Origin: Strigops habroptila | Taxonomy: Eukaryota > Chordata > Aves > Psittaciformes > Psittacidae | NCBI RefSeq assembly: GCF_004027225.2 | Contig: NC_044277.2 | Location: forward strand, 102,169,725 to 102,233,724 | Reading direction: 5' to 3' | DNA length: 64,000 bases | Part shown: in pieces, positions 25,801 through 38,424 of the stretch | Numbering within the stretch: position 1 is the stretch's first letter | Layout of the letters: each line of letters begins with the position of its first letter | Made by a program: the position numbers and the translations under genes | The notes under the pieces: generated by a model | What the model saw: the letters and a program-made list of their open reading frames with translations, nothing else | Told to the model about the DNA's origin: nothing | The model's database searches: none

Positions 25801-28607
25801 AAAAGTGTCATTCTCACAGAGTCTTGAAAGAAGCAACAGTTGGGATTTGCTTTCAAAATGAAAGAGGAAATTATTCAGGCCAATTTGTTACTTCAGTCAC
25901 ATGGAACGCCATCTGAATGAAGATCGTGGATTGCATCATGAATGAAGTGGGGCACAGATGCTTATGAACATGGATATTGATGATGCCATGTCAAAGACTG
26001 TAATCAGTGATGCAATGACACAGCAGTGCTGGAGACAAACTGTCCAGCAGATGAAAGCTAGCTGCAGAAAGGGGAGAGGAGGGGAGGAAGCTTAGCCCCT
26101 CTCCAGTTGTTCCGTCACACAAGACTGGCTGCCTTTCTAACAGATTTGTTCTGCATAAGCCATGTAATGACACCTTACTGCAGGGTTGGTGAGGTACAGT
26201 TCTCTGGCTCTGTAACCCAAGATGGATACAACAGACATTTCTGACTGTAACACTCAACTCAAAGAATAAAGAAGAGACCATAAATGGCTTTAACGAGTGA
26301 AAAAGGACACACAAAGCAGCAAGTGGAAGAGTACCACCAAATGATTATTGACTTGTCCAAGACCTGGTGTCCCATGAGGTTGTCTCTGAGAAACAGAGGG
26401 ATCCCATGCTGCTGTTCACATTGCAAGAAGTAATTCCCAGATACTGTCTAGCCTGGTCCCTAGGTTTCTCCTAGGTCTGGGAATCCAATGGCTATCCAAT
26501 TCTTTTATCACAGGTCCTTTGTGTAACTTCATCAAAGTCCACAGACCTCTCTCCATGTCCCATCAATTTCCTAACAACTCCAGGGCTCTAGGAAGGAAGA
26601 CATTTCTTGGAGGATACTTAAAAGAACAAAAATGACAGTGGAAAGCTTGTTCCTCTCAATACAGGCATAAAGATTGCTGGTATTGCTACACCTGTTGGCA
26701 AAGCTTCTCTGCTTCCCAAAGGCAGAATGGAAAGCTGGAACACCGTCTTGGAGTAAAGAGGTGGTGTCAGTGGAAAAAACCCCAAAGCTTTTGTTCTCAT
26801 TGACTGTGTTCATCTGAATGGAAAATCCAGGCAAGAAGACTGGAGAGCCTGCAGTTCACCATGCCAGGTCTCCTGGTTCCTAATTTTAGAACAAAGTACT
26901 CCTCACCACGGCTTTTCCTAAACACCTCTGTTATACGTATTTTCAGAGGATGATTTCATACGGTCTCACAGAAGCAGAGACTGAGCAGAATCTAAGGAGA
27001 AGCAACTGTGTAAGTAAAAAACTCATCCTTTATTATCAAGGTAGACTGCAGAGTGGACGCAATGAGCACTAATTTAGAAAGCAGTGGCTTGAGTGTGCAA
27101 CGGGATTTGTACTCTCCTACAACAGTGTGAAGGAAATAAAACTGACCTCCAACCATGTGGCAGAAAGGATACGGTGTAAGGGTAGGGTGTAAGGAGGTTT
27201 GGGTTCTGGGTGTAAGCAAACTGCTTTTCCTATATGAACCTCTATACAAATAGAAAGCTGGCAGAGACCCACTTGCTTTCAAATCCACTTTTGTTTCCTC
27301 ATTGGCATATCAAGAGTTTCATACCTTCTCTCTTCTCTTTCTTTATGTTGCAGAGGCTTCTGTTTAGTGGAAACCCTCCTTCCTTGCCAATGGGAAATAA
27401 ACCCTTTTTAGGCAGTAGGGCACCTCTCTTTTGCACGCCCGTTAAATAAGACCTCTTGAAGTTGCAATGCAAGTGGGTGGCTGTCCAGCAGCTATGAGTA
27501 AGCTACAAGAGGATGTCATTATTGCCAGACTTGGTCTAGCTTAATGTCAGCCAAGGCACTGTCGGGGAAACCTCACTGCAAAAAAAAAAGCAAAGCCAAC
27601 TGCACAGTTTGTCCTTGTCCAAATGAAGGCAAAGGCAAACAGGGAAGATTTATAGGCTGTATTTGTAAAATCTCTTCATTTTTAATATGATAAAGAGAGG
27701 TGCTGGCTTCTATGACATATGCGTTGCAAGCTGACAACAGTGTTTTCCTTGGGCACAAGCCAAAGTTTTGGCTCTACTTTTCTTTCACCAAACAGGAGTC
27801 CTCTGGGATGAGTCACTGGTTCTTATAGTGGGCCGCAGTCTGTGGAGCCAGGAAAAGGAGCCCTTGTTGCATGGAAAAGGAATCAGGAGATGATGTGTCA
27901 TGTGGGTCACATGGGGAATCAGCATCACTTCCCACAGCCAGCCAATGCAGGTTGCTTGCAGAGGACCTGCAGGCCTGGAAGAGGTGGAAATAAAGCCAGG
28001 ACTCCCCAGGACCCGCTGGGGTTTGGGTACCCCATTTAATTTCTGGTGAGCATCTAAGAGTCCAGGTGGCTCTGCCAAAAGCTCTACTTCAGCAACCCAT
28101 GTACTTAAATGAGCTGCAGCAATTAATTTTTGTAAATCCAGATCCTCAGTCATCACCAACTCCTTGCTGCAACATGCTGACCCCTTCACCATCCTCTCCC
28201 ACCGCAGGAGAGCCAGTGGAGTGACACACTGGGAGCATGTGGCTGGAGACTCTGAGCAAAGCAGGGTTTTGTTTGCATTTCCTTTTAGGAGAGACGTAGA
28301 GTGAACAAAAAAGGATCCCAAGGGACAATTCAGTGAGTAAGGGATGTGTGATCACTGGTGTCCAACGTCGACTTACGGAAACTATAGGGTGAGGTAAGCT
28401 TTTTCACTTCATCCGCCCCTGCTGGTGCTGGGAGTCAAAGACATTACTTATTGCTAACCTACAGCTCACCTCTTGTCTGTTTCTCATGCTAGCAGGCAAG
28501 AGTATGGTCATGTTGCATTCTTGGCACTTGAAGGATAAATACTGACCGATACTAATTTCTGGAGCTGGGTGAGGGGTGCTCCTTGCAGAGAGTTGGTTTC
28601 ACCATGG

Positions 28608-29079
28608 CTGTGCCCCAGCAAAATATGGCCATAGACAGGGTCCAGAGAAAGGCCACAAAAATGATCCGAGGGCTGGAGCACCTCTCCTATGAGGAAAAGC
28701 CGAGAGCTGGGCTTGTTCAGCCTGGAGAAGAGAAGGCTCGGGGGAGCCTTTCAGTTCTTAAAAGGGGCCTATAGAAAGATGGGGAGAGACTTCTTAGCGG
28801 GGCCTGTTGCAATAGGACAATGGGTGATGGCTTTAAGCTAAAAGAGGGGAGATCCAGGCTGGATATGAGGAAAAAATTCTTTACAATGAGGGTGGTGAAA
28901 CACTGGCAGAGGTTGCCCAGGGAGGTGGTAGATGCCCCGTCCCTGGAGACGTTCCAGGCCAGGCTGGATGCGGTTCTGCGCAACCTGATCTAGTTGGAGA
29001 TGTCCCTGCTCTTTGCATGGGGTTGGGCTAGATGAGCTTTGAAGGTCCTTTCCAACCCAAACTTTTCTATGGCTCTGTG
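28608..29079 (+). repeat. CR1 LINE 3' end
   Basis: Plus-orientation CR1. It includes 'ggtccagagaaaggccac', 'cagcctggagaagagaaggc', the degraded 'gttgggctagatgagctttg' and the terminal 'aacttttctatggctctgtg'. It ends about 90 bp before the CRY-DASH CpG island. Confidence 0.9.
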
Positions 29080-29169
29080 CGAGGTGGTTCCCAGCTGCTG
29101 TTACATGGAAGGTGAAGAGATAACCGAGGTTAAAAACCCCTCACAGATTCAGCAGTACGTGTGACCGGC

Positions 29170-29580
29170 TGCGGTAGGGCTCTGGTGAGGGGCTGCCATG
29201 GGCGGGCGCCGGCACCCCAAACCAAGGCAAACGGGCCCCCCGCCCCGCCGCCTCCCCTGCGCGCACACAGCCCCGACCGGCGGCGCGGAGGGCTCGACCC
29301 GGGACGCGGGAAGGGACCTGCCCGCCCCACGGGCCCGCAGGGAGCAGGCGCGGCGGCCGCAGGGATCAGGAGGCGGGACGGCTCCTCCCCGGCGGGGCGG
29401 GCTGAGGGGGCAGCCGGGCGGTGAGGCGGGAGCGGGCCGGGCCGAGCGAGGACGGAGCCAGTGCGGGTGAGGCGGGACCGGCCCCGCGGAGGCACCATGT
29501 CGGTGTCGGCGAGGACGGCCATCTGCGTGCTGCGCTGCGACCTGCGCGCCCACGATAACCAGGTAGGGCCCGCCCGGCAT
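29170..29580 (+). promoter_or_regulatory. CpG-island promoter of CRY-DASH
   Basis: A compact GC- and CpG-rich block with several GGGCGG-type boxes (for example around 29394-29402) surrounds the first coding exon. No TATA box is seen. The extent is judged by eye. Confidence 0.75.
29497..29562 (+). CDS. CRY-DASH: CRY-DASH exon 1 (coding part)
   Basis: ATG at 29497 in GGCACCATGT context opens MSVSARTAICVLRCDLRAHD, which fits the family's 'LLRNDLRLHDN' start; here the usual Asn of LRNDLR is Cys and the Leu before HDN is Ala. It ends in CAG before GTAGGG. The 66 nt leave phase 0. Confidence 0.85.
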
Positions 29581-29693
29581 CACCTCCCTCCGCGGAGTTT
29601 TCAGCAGGAATAACCCGCTGTTGGCTGTGCCGCAGAGAGGAGCGCGCTGCAGCCTGCCCCCGGGAGCTGTCCTGGCCCTTTCTGTGTTTCCAG

Positions 29694-29866
29694 GTGCTCC
29701 ACTGGGCTCAGAGTAACGCCGATTTCGTTGTTCCTCTGTACTGCTTCGACCCGCGGCACTACCTGCGCACCCACTGCTACGGCTTCCTGAAGACAGGGCC
29801 CCACCGGCTCAGGTTCTTGCTGGAAAGCTTGAAGGATTTAAGGGAAACACTCAAGAGAAAAGGAAG
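29694..29866 (+). CDS. CRY-DASH: CRY-DASH exon 2
   Basis: Acceptor 'ttccag' precedes VLHWAQSNADFVVPLYCFDP, and KTGPHRLRFLLESLKDL follows; both blocks are typical of vertebrate DASH proteins. The donor is AG|GTAA. The exon is 173 nt and leaves two bases for the next codon. Confidence 0.9.
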
Positions 29867-31588
29867 GTAATTGAGAAAGCACTGTGCAAATAACACGTCC
29901 ATTTTCATTTCCCATCTTGTTTTCAACACTTATCTCTGCTGTGAGTCAAATCATGTCAAATACTCCAGGCTCTGATGGTGGTTTGTTTCAGAGAGCCACA
30001 GCCCATCTCTTAGACACAGTGAGGTCCCATACATTGCCCCTGTTCAGATGACCTGCTGTGGCATGTGCAAGGGAGCAAAGAGCCATCCAGTCTGCATGCC
30101 ATGCAGGGTTTGGTCTGTTGAACTCAGATATCACAGATGGGCATCAGACTTGAGCCCTTGGCCCAGAGTCCTGATGATTGGAGACATGAAAGGCAGTCTT
30201 CTGAGATGCAGGCAGTGACAGTAGCCACTGTGGCACAATCCTTTCTTGTGCCTACTGAGTTTTCCCTAGGAGTTGGCTTGAGACAGACCAACATGGATCT
30301 TGGCTTGTGAGACCAGGGAGTTAAATTTGCGCATGCCCTGTCTTGCTAAACCCAATCTCCTAGGTAGGTTACGCTGTGGGAAGGTGTCTTCAGAGATTCC
30401 TCCTTCATTATGCCTTTAGAAACCATAACTCAGCTAGACCAGCACCTGAAGGTCTATATGCTGAAGAATCCATTACCAGATAACATCTGGCTTTGCTTAG
30501 CAGATCCGCCTGTCTTCTCCCAGAGCAGCATAACAGTGGTGGTAAAAGCAAGAGGAATGGCTCTAGGTTTGCAGGGCTGTGTGGACCGTGCACATGGTGA
30601 ATGTTATAGGAGACTGAAAGAACTGATCAGTGGGTATCTGCACCCACACTCTGCACTGAACAGGTTCAGAGCTGGTTGAATGCTGCTGTGCTGTTGTGAG
30701 TGGCAGATAAAGAGATTGGTCTTTGCAGTGAGAGATGCATGGTTGTGAAGAGCCATGCTAAGACGTAGTAGTAATGCAGTGACACAAATCTCCTCCATGT
30801 GGTGTTCCTTGTGGGACGTCTGTTCTCTGCTTTTCTGTGGGAAGTAAAGGGAACAGCTCTCACAGTAGCATCCCTTGCTCCTGCCTTCTTCAGACCCAGC
30901 CCATCTTTGAAAGAAACTTCCCAGTTGTGGTTTAAAATATTCTGGCAAAAACAATGTGTTGCCCTTCAAGAAATTCTGCTCCAGCACATGACAGACAGGG
31001 AAAGGGACAGAGTCATGTATGAGGCTCTTCACAGACCTCTGCACCCACCTCTAACCAACTTTCTCACCACAGCTTCTCTTTTGGTATGGTCCCCCGGGTA
31101 CACAGCTGGGCAGTTGGTGAGGTTGCAAGGTGGGAGGGAAGTTTTGTTGACTCTGTTATGAACACAGCGTTCAGAGGAAAGAATTCCTCTGAATACCCCC
31201 ACATGAAAGTGGAGAGGGGTCTGCCCACAGGCCACCACTACTTGTGAAGGGGATTGAAAGAGGAATCACTTCTTGAATCTCAGCCTAAGCATGTGAGGAT
31301 GAAAAGATCTGACAGATTTACTTTTAGGTAACAGCCTGGCTTTCTGCCCAGTCATCCTTTGAAGGCATCCAGGGTGGCAGAAATGTGTGTAAGCCCCAGA
31401 GGCTTAACAAACTGTTCACTGAGTCCTAAAAAATGTAGGCTAGTCAAATCCTGTTTGGCTGCTTTCACACGCTGTCCATGCTCCACAGAGAACTAGTACA
31501 TGTGTTTCTGGGCCGGGACTAGGGCCTCCTGTACACATAAATAACAATAACACCAAACCTACTTCAGGGCAGTATTTTGTATCTGCAG

Positions 31589-31682
31589 TACCCTTGTTGT
31601 GCGGAAGGGGAAGCCGGAAGATGTGGTTCGTGATCTGATTACTCAGCTGGGCTCTGTCAGTGCTGTGGTTTTCCATGAAGAG
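31589..31682 (+). CDS. CRY-DASH: CRY-DASH exon 3
   Basis: Acceptor 'ctgcag', then STLVVRKGKPEDVV and VSAVVFHEE, part of the N-terminal Rossmann-like domain. The donor is GAG|GTAAGG. The exon is 94 nt and returns to phase 0. Confidence 0.9.
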
Positions 31683-32252
31683 GTAAGGGAAATACTTGAA
31701 TGACGCTGTTAAAAGATAAAATTAGGTTGTGGAGGTTTCTTCTACAACCGAATGGTGATGCAGATCCTGTGTGTTCAGAGCCTTTCTTGTCTGTGGAATG
31801 TTAACCTTGGGGCAACTGGCTAGCGCTTGGGATAGGGATGCTGTAGGTGTCTGGGTGGCAGTCCTTGCTGGATGATGGCAGCTATTGGTGATTGATCACT
31901 TACAAGTGCTGTCTTGAGGAAGAAGAGTTTCTGGCAACTGGCATTTTAGGTCAGCTGAGTCCATTTCTCTGTGTGCACCAAGCTGCCTTTTCCTGGCACC
32001 TTCCTTGCACAGGGAGCTAGCTGTCACGGGACATACTGTATTGAGTGTAGAAAAGGCCCACAGCGAGTTGACAGCACCCATATTTAGGCAGTTGCCCACC
32101 AGTGTGTGTTGAAGAACAAAAGACAAGTCCAGTCCTGGCCTGTCAATGGGGTTGGTTTGTCACTGACATTTCTTCACCACGCTGTTTGATCTAGAGCCTG
32201 CTGAGTTCAGTGGAGGGCTCTGGATCCAAACCACCGGATCTGGGGGCTTTGT

Positions 32253-32275
32253 GCACACACACACACATATGTATG
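32253..32275. repeat. (CA)n microsatellite
   Basis: A short CA run followed by TATGTATGTA in intron 3 of CRY-DASH. Confidence 0.75.
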
Positions 32276-32939
32276 TACATAGATGCACTCAGTATTAGCA
32301 AAGTCTGGACCTCAGAACTGCCTAATGCAGGAATTGCTGTGACCTGCACTGCAGGTATTCCTGCTGTCAGGCCTAAGACCCTTGTAACAGCCTACACCTC
32401 TCATAGTGCCTGATTCCATGTAGCTCTAAGAACAACCATAGAGAATCAGACAGAAGACCTCATCTCACTCCGTAACCTTCTTCCTGGCAGTGACCAATTA
32501 CAGATGCCCAGAGAAAACTAGAGGAGCAGCACTAATCTGTAAAGAGACTTTCCCTGAACACCTTCCCAGCCTCCAAGAATCTGTGGCTCAAGGATTTCTT
32601 GAAATAGGAACACTGTCCTTATATCCGATAACCCTCAGTGGATTTCTTTTACATATATTTGCCTAGTCACCTTTCCAGACCATGCAAACTTAAAACATCT
32701 GCAACATTCTACATCAAGGAGTTCCTTATTCTGGCATTGCCACTACTAATGGATAGTGAAAACACGCACTGGGTTTGGCAGAGGGAAATACTTGGAGATT
32801 GTCTGTATGTACCTCTCTCTAAAGGGATGAAGCTAAATGTGGAGATGAGGGAGGAGAGCAAGACCAGGGACCAGGGTCTGTGTGCAGGCAGGAGCTGAGG
32901 CCGCGCAGCCATGGCCTCACTGCATTTTGCTCTCCCTAG

Positions 32940-33070
32940 GCCACACAGGAGGAGCTGGATGTGGAGAAGGAGCTGCGCCAGGTGTGTAGTCAGCATGGGG
33001 TGAAGATTCACACATTCTGGGCATCCACACTGTATCATCGGGATGACCTTCCCTTCAAACCTATTGCCAG
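32940..33070 (+). CDS. CRY-DASH: CRY-DASH exon 4
   Basis: Acceptor 'tccctag', then ATQEELDVEKELRQVCSQHG and TFWASTLYHRDDLPF, a strongly conserved DASH block. The donor is AG|GTGGGC. The exon is 131 nt and leaves two bases. Confidence 0.9.
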
Positions 33071-33938
33071 GTGGGCTGCTCCATGGTATCACTCGCTCTT
33101 CCACTGTCCCATTTGTTTCTCACTCCAGTGAACTGCTCAGGAGGGGTCTTAATCATCTGGTCCTGTAGGGAAGAGACTCATTAGTCCATCTACATTTAAG
33201 GAACAATGCTGCCATGCTCATACACTCCAAGGGGAAGGGGCACTTTCATCCCTCTGTACTAGTAGGATTTACACTTCAATATGCATAAAGCCGAGCGGTT
33301 TGTTTGGCCATTTATTGAGGGACTGGTTTCTCTTTGCCCTTCCACCAGCACGATTTGGATACTCAGTCTGCAGTGCCTAGGGTCCATGTGACATTGGACT
33401 GGATCACTCCATTACCCCATCTGGCTAAATGCAGCTACCTATGACAGTATCCCTTTGCTTGTGGACTCTTCATGGCTCCCTCAATAGTCACTTGAGGTGT
33501 AGTTGATGGAATTGAGTGATTCATGGTATCCTATAGAAAATGCATAATATAGGGCAGAAGAGCCAGGCCATAAAAGTGCCTGTTTCTCTCTATTGACTGA
33601 AAAGGCAGCAGGAAGATGCAAATTTTTACATTGAGGTTAGCAGTGGGTAATCAGAAGTTAGGTGAGGTAAATCTGACCCTTGTGGATTGCCCCATCAGGA
33701 CACATCTTAAATTGAAAAGGCACCATTTGCATCAGAAGCAGAAAGAAACTGTGTGAAGGACCAAACTTCTGGTGGCTGCTAGCCCCAAGGGCATCTAACT
33801 CAATAGTTCCAGGCAATGCACAACAAACCCTCAGGAGAGCGCGGCTGGAAAACTAACCCTCCATCTCATCTGAGGAAGCCATGTGGTGCTGTGTGCCACC
33901 CTGCCCAGGGAGATGTGACTGTGCTGTGATCTGTGCAG

Positions 33939-34087
33939 GTTGCCCGATGTCTACACCCGTTTCCGGAAAGCCGTGGAATGTGAGGCGAAGGTCCGGCCAA
34001 CCCTGCGGGTGGCGGATCAGCTACAGCCTCTGGCTCCAGGGGTGGAAGAAGGGTGTATCCCTACAGTGGAGGATTTGGGGCAGAAGG
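33939..34087 (+). CDS. CRY-DASH: CRY-DASH exon 5
   Basis: Acceptor 'tgtgcag', then LPDVYTRFRKAVE, followed by VRPTLRVADQLQPL and PTVEDLGQK, which form the linker region of DASH proteins. The donor is G|GTAAGG. The exon is 149 nt and leaves one base. Confidence 0.9.
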
Positions 34088-34463
34088 GTAAGGAAGCTTA
34101 CTTTGGCAGTTGCTCCCATGGAATCCTGCTTAGAGGTGTCTCTTACTGAGAATCAAAACATGAAGGCCCCCCAAAGGCAGTGGTTGCCCTTCGAACTGTA
34201 ACTAAGCCTCTGTTCACTCGTACAGCAAATGAAGGTAAATTCCCTGCACGGAGGAGCTGCCCTGCAGCTGGGTAGCAAACATCCTCTTAGTCAGTAATTT
34301 TTAGTATGTTTCATGTGGCCCTTTCTTCTAAAGGAAGACCAGGGCACAATCTTTTATGTCCCCAAAGCAGACAGCTCTGTGCTGAACATCTCTAGGTTTT
34401 GAGCTCCCTACTTTTGAGCTGCTTTCCAAGGGGGTAACAATGTGATGGTGTTTTCTGTGGCAG

Positions 34464-34552
34464 ATCCTGAGACTGATCCACGAACAGCCTTCCCTGGCAG
34501 TGGAGGAGAGACCCAGGCTTTAATGAGACTGCAGTATTGTTTTTGGGACACG
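34464..34552 (+). CDS. CRY-DASH: CRY-DASH exon 6
   Basis: Acceptor 'tgtggcag', then DPRTAFPGSGGETQALMRL and QYCFWDT; the GGE-xx-AL motif is conserved at the start of the FAD domain. The donor is ACG|GTAACT. The exon is 89 nt and returns to phase 0. Confidence 0.9.
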
Positions 34553-35364
34553 GTAACTCTTAGATTTCCTTGTCTACATCCTCCCCCTTATACATACGGC
34601 TGTGCAAGTGGGTGAGGCTGCAATTTCACTTCCTAATAATATTTCCTTAGCTCCTGTATAACACTTTACAAAGGAGGGAATTGCCATTACTTCAGTTTTC
34701 AGAGAGACAAACTAAATCGAAAAGAAGTCATCGAGGAACTGGGACTGTAAGCCAAATACTTACGAACCTAGTTCAATGGCCATCCATCTTAAGTCTTTTT
34801 TTACATCAGCTTTTGGGAATTGGGATGATTTATTAGCTCCTTTACCTTGATTTGTCCTGTCTACTCTCCTGTCCCATGTCATCAGCAACATAGTTCCCCC
34901 ATTTTTGAGGAGTGAGAAGTGGCCTGAAGGGCTGCAGCTGTAACTGGGCTGAGGAACAACCAACCCAAGCTACTGCCACAGTTAAAAACAGTAGGAAGAT
35001 CCTAGTAGTCTGGTTTAAAAACTTACAGTCAATAATTACATTTACTTCTTACTCCCTTGCTTTGGTGGGGTGAAGCTGCTGCTGACTGCGCTTTGTCTGC
35101 GCATCCTGACCTTTTTTGATCCTTTTTCTGGTCTAGTTTGAGGAACTGCCTTAGATTTGGGTCGTGTGAATTTAGACAAAGACACACATGCTGATTTCCA
35201 ACAGCATCAGACCCTATGCAGCTTTGCGTGTAAAGCAGGTAGCATCTCCACAGCTGAGATGGGTTAAGAAGTGTTCTGTGCCCATTGGATCACTGGGACA
35301 GCCCTCAGGGATTCTTTCAGCTGTGCTACAGAAACTCCTGCTTTTCTTTGCTGTTGAGGAGCAT

Positions 35365-35949
35365 TGTCCTGGTTTAACCCCAGTGGGCAGCTCAGCCCCA
35401 CACAGCTGTTCATTTACTCCCCACCAGTGGGAGGAGGGAAAGAGTTGGAAGGATGGAAGTGAGAAAACTCAAGGCTTGGGATAAAGCCAGTTGAATAAGT
35501 AGAGCAAAAGCTGCATGCACAGGCAAAGCAAAACAAGGAATTCATTCACCACTTCCCATTGGCAGGCAGGTGTTCAGCCACCTCCAGGAGAGCCAGCTCC
35601 ATCACACCTAACAGTGACTTGGGAAGACAAACACCATCACTCCAAATGTCTCCCCTTCCTTCTTCTTTCCCAGCTGTATATGCTGAGCGTGACTTCATGT
35701 AGTATGGACTGTCCCTTGGGTCAATTGGGATCAGCTGTCCTGGCTGTGTCCCCTCCTAACTCCTTTTGCACCCCTAGCCTGCTCGCTGGTGGGGCGAGGA
35801 GCAGAAAAGGCCTTGACCCTGTGCTAGCGCTGCTCAGCAGTAACCAAAACATGCCTGTGTTATCAACTCTCTTTCCAGCACAAATCCAAAACACAGCCCC
35901 ATACCAGCTACTATGATGAAAATTAACTCTATCCCAGCCCAAACTAGTA
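35365..35949 (+). mobile_element. Solo LTR of an endogenous retrovirus
   Basis: A 585-bp element starts TGTCCTGGTTTAACCCC and ends near 'cccagcccaaactagta'. It resembles the retroviral LTR type common in modern birds, with the internal 'tgctcgctggtggggcgagg', 'ggccttgaccctgtgc' and 'cataccagctactatgatga' wording. GGAGCAT flanks it on both sides (35358-35364 and 35950-35956), a direct repeat consistent with a target-site duplication. No internal retroviral sequence is present, so it is a solo LTR, in intron 6 of CRY-DASH and in the gene's orientation. A duplication of 6 or more bases would suit a class II (ERVK-like) integrase better than ERVL, but the exact boundary is uncertain. Confidence 0.85.
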
Positions 35950-36618
35950 GGAGCATACATAGCTTCTGCTCTTGGTCAAGCATTAATAGAATCAGTGCTG
36001 GAAAATCTTCTGTTTTGTTATGCACATATTGTCTTCCCCAGTGAGCTAGAACAGCCCTTTAGCAATTGGAACCTGTGCAGCAAAGGGGATCAAGGAGAGA
36101 CCAAGCTTCTCTATATTCCCTGCATTGTGAGTGAAGTGCTCGGAAGAAGGAAGATCACACCCTGCTGTAAATGTGGGTGGCCCAGAAATAATTACGATCA
36201 GGATTCCTACAGCTGAGTTTTGGGAACTGTCAGAGACTGTGGTTCTCAAACTCACACAAGCAGCCTCATGGACAAGGGACCAGGCTGCCAGTCCCACTGG
36301 TGCTTGTAAGTGGATTACTGATCCGCAGTCAGGCAGGGAGCAGCACAGCCAGCTTCACAGTGCTTGTAGAAAGCAATGTGCTACAAGCTGAAGCAGGGAG
36401 CATATCTTGCGACGTGCACCCCAGAGCTGCAGTGAAAACTGCTGGCCTGATTCATTCCTGTGCGCTGGAGGCAGTCATTTGGCAGCTCTGTAATCCTTGC
36501 AGGCGGCCGTGAGAGGGAGCCCAGCGCTGCCAGATTGCCCTAGCCCCAGCGTGAAAGAAAACTTACTTAGCAGATTGCATGTAAAGTATTAAAACCTGTT
36601 GTTCTTTTGCTTGGACAG

Positions 36619-36692
36619 AACCTGGTTGCATCGTACAAGGAGATTCGGAATGGACTGGTGGGAATGGACTACTCAACCAAATTTGCACCATG
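36619..36692 (+). CDS. CRY-DASH: CRY-DASH exon 7
   Basis: Acceptor 'ttggacag', then NLVASYKEIRNGLVGMDYST and KFAP(W). The last codon TG|G of Trp is split by the intron. STKFAPW is the FAD-phosphate contact segment of the family. The donor is TG|GTAAGG; the exon is 74 nt. Confidence 0.9.
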
Positions 36693-38424
36693 GTAAGGAT
36701 TTTTGCTGGGAGGCTGGAAGCTCCTTTTCCACTCCCATCCCAGCCTGATGTTACCAGCCTGCTGAGTGCTCACTGGGCATGGGTAGGGGTCTCAGTGTGA
36801 TTCATTTTGCCCTTTTTGCTGGGGCAGCTCCAGAGCTGTTCTTTGGTGTGCTTCCAGGCAGCATTTCCCTGGGAACATTCCTGCAATTAGGAATTGCTGA
36901 AGCATAGAAGTACTGTGCTAAGAGCCCAGTGTGCTGGGAGCAGCGATGTGGACAGGGCACTGGAGAGACACTCCACTTCTGTTTGGCTTTGTGCTGTGTT
37001 GTGCATCGGGGTGGTTGAGAGCAGCCAGGAAAGAAGCATAACTTCAGCATTTTGACAGGGTTGTAGCAGAACTTGATCCGGCCCTGGTTTGCTGAATGTT
37101 GTGGGGCAAGTCACCTCACCTCACTGCCACTCCCTTCTTCTGTGGGGTGAAGAGACACTTCTGACTTTTCTTGTTGCAAAAAGATCTCTTGGGTAAATGT
37201 GATGATTTCTAATTAGGATTTTTAGTCTCCGGTGCTGGAAGGGAGGAGCAGAGTAACTTCCAGACTGAAGCTGCACCAGAAGAACCCAATTCAGCCGAAT
37301 GCTGAGAGCATCTGGAGTGTTTTCGTGACAGAATTGCAATGTGAAACAGTTTTCTGAGGCTGTTACAGGTCAGGATTTCTTGTTTGCAACCGGCTTTGTG
37401 CTTTAATGGTTGCGGTGGATGGCTCCACCTGCTGGCACTTTGGGATCTCTGACCGCTGGCACTGCAGAAGTTATCTGTGGTCTCTGCTCGAGTTTTTCCA
37501 AGCTGGCATTTGCCCAGAGCAGACAGTCCTGATCTGCCTGCCCCAGAGTGTTCCTCTGTCAGATGATTGAAATTAGACTGTTCCAGATTGCAGCCAGTCG
37601 TTCACATCTCATACTGGCTGTTTCTAAGTGTTAGAGCTGGTCAAGAATTCAGGAAAAACTTTTCAGGCCCTTTCTTCCTGTTTTCCAAAATTCATTAGAA
37701 CATCAAATGTTTCCATGAGCCCTAGTAGGAAATTGCAGTAAAACACATTTCTAGGAAAATCGTACTAAAAATTGTTCCTTATCATCCTTTACAATGGGGT
37801 TGTAGCCTACAACCTCTTTCCTGTCTTGCACAGCACCGATTTGGAACAAATGAAAGGAGCCCAGAGGGTTGAAATGCCAAAGCTGGGTTTGATTCCCTAG
37901 TTTTCCTACCCTGCCTGAGATTTTCAGCAAGTCTCTCACTGTTCGTGGTTGCTTAAATGAGACACTAAGGTGCTGCAGGAAAAAGAGCCCTGGACGTATG
38001 GTAACCACAATAAATAAGTTTGTAGTAAAAGGCGGGCAGTCAAACAGCGAGGGCAGTTTATATAGAGATTGGCATTTGAGATCCAGTTCTGGGTTCGTCA
38101 CTGGTGTGCTGTAACCAGCTGGTTAAGTCTTTTAGACAAAACTTGTCAAACTTGTGTAAGATTATCTCAGTAGCTTGGAAACTCCTGCAACAGTCATACG
38201 CCAGGAAGGGCAGGATTGTGATTCTCAGATGGAAGAGTTGTGAAGAAGTCATACAACTTGACTAAAGCAGTTTGGAAAGTCAGTGGCAGAACTGCAAACC
38301 AAGCAAAACTTTTCAGACAACAACTCCTAGACATAAAACTGCCCCTCCACTCTCCCTATGCAGATATCAAGCTGTCAGTCCTGCGTCACATTCAGGACTG
38401 AAAGCATCATTCTTATGCTTTCAG

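Larger units (their letters stand above)
16830..28600. other. Intergenic region, no gene recognised
   Basis: No exon with recognisable coding content or coherent splice sites was found on either strand between the leftward promoter and the CRY-DASH promoter. It holds one CR1 copy (17198-17690), a long hairpin (19831-19883), two adjoining T runs (about 23219-23238), and unclassified sequence. Short open frames here are unremarkable. Confidence 0.6.
29867..38424 (+). other. CRY-DASH introns 2-7
   Basis: Apart from the exons listed and the solo LTR, these introns hold no recognised gene. A short (CA)n and TATG simple repeat lies at about 32253-32275. Confidence 0.6.

Noticed and set aside
29130-29583. 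Long - strand open frames across the CRY-DASH CpG island
   Set aside because: They are shadows of the GC-rich promoter and of exon 1, which is coding on the other strand.
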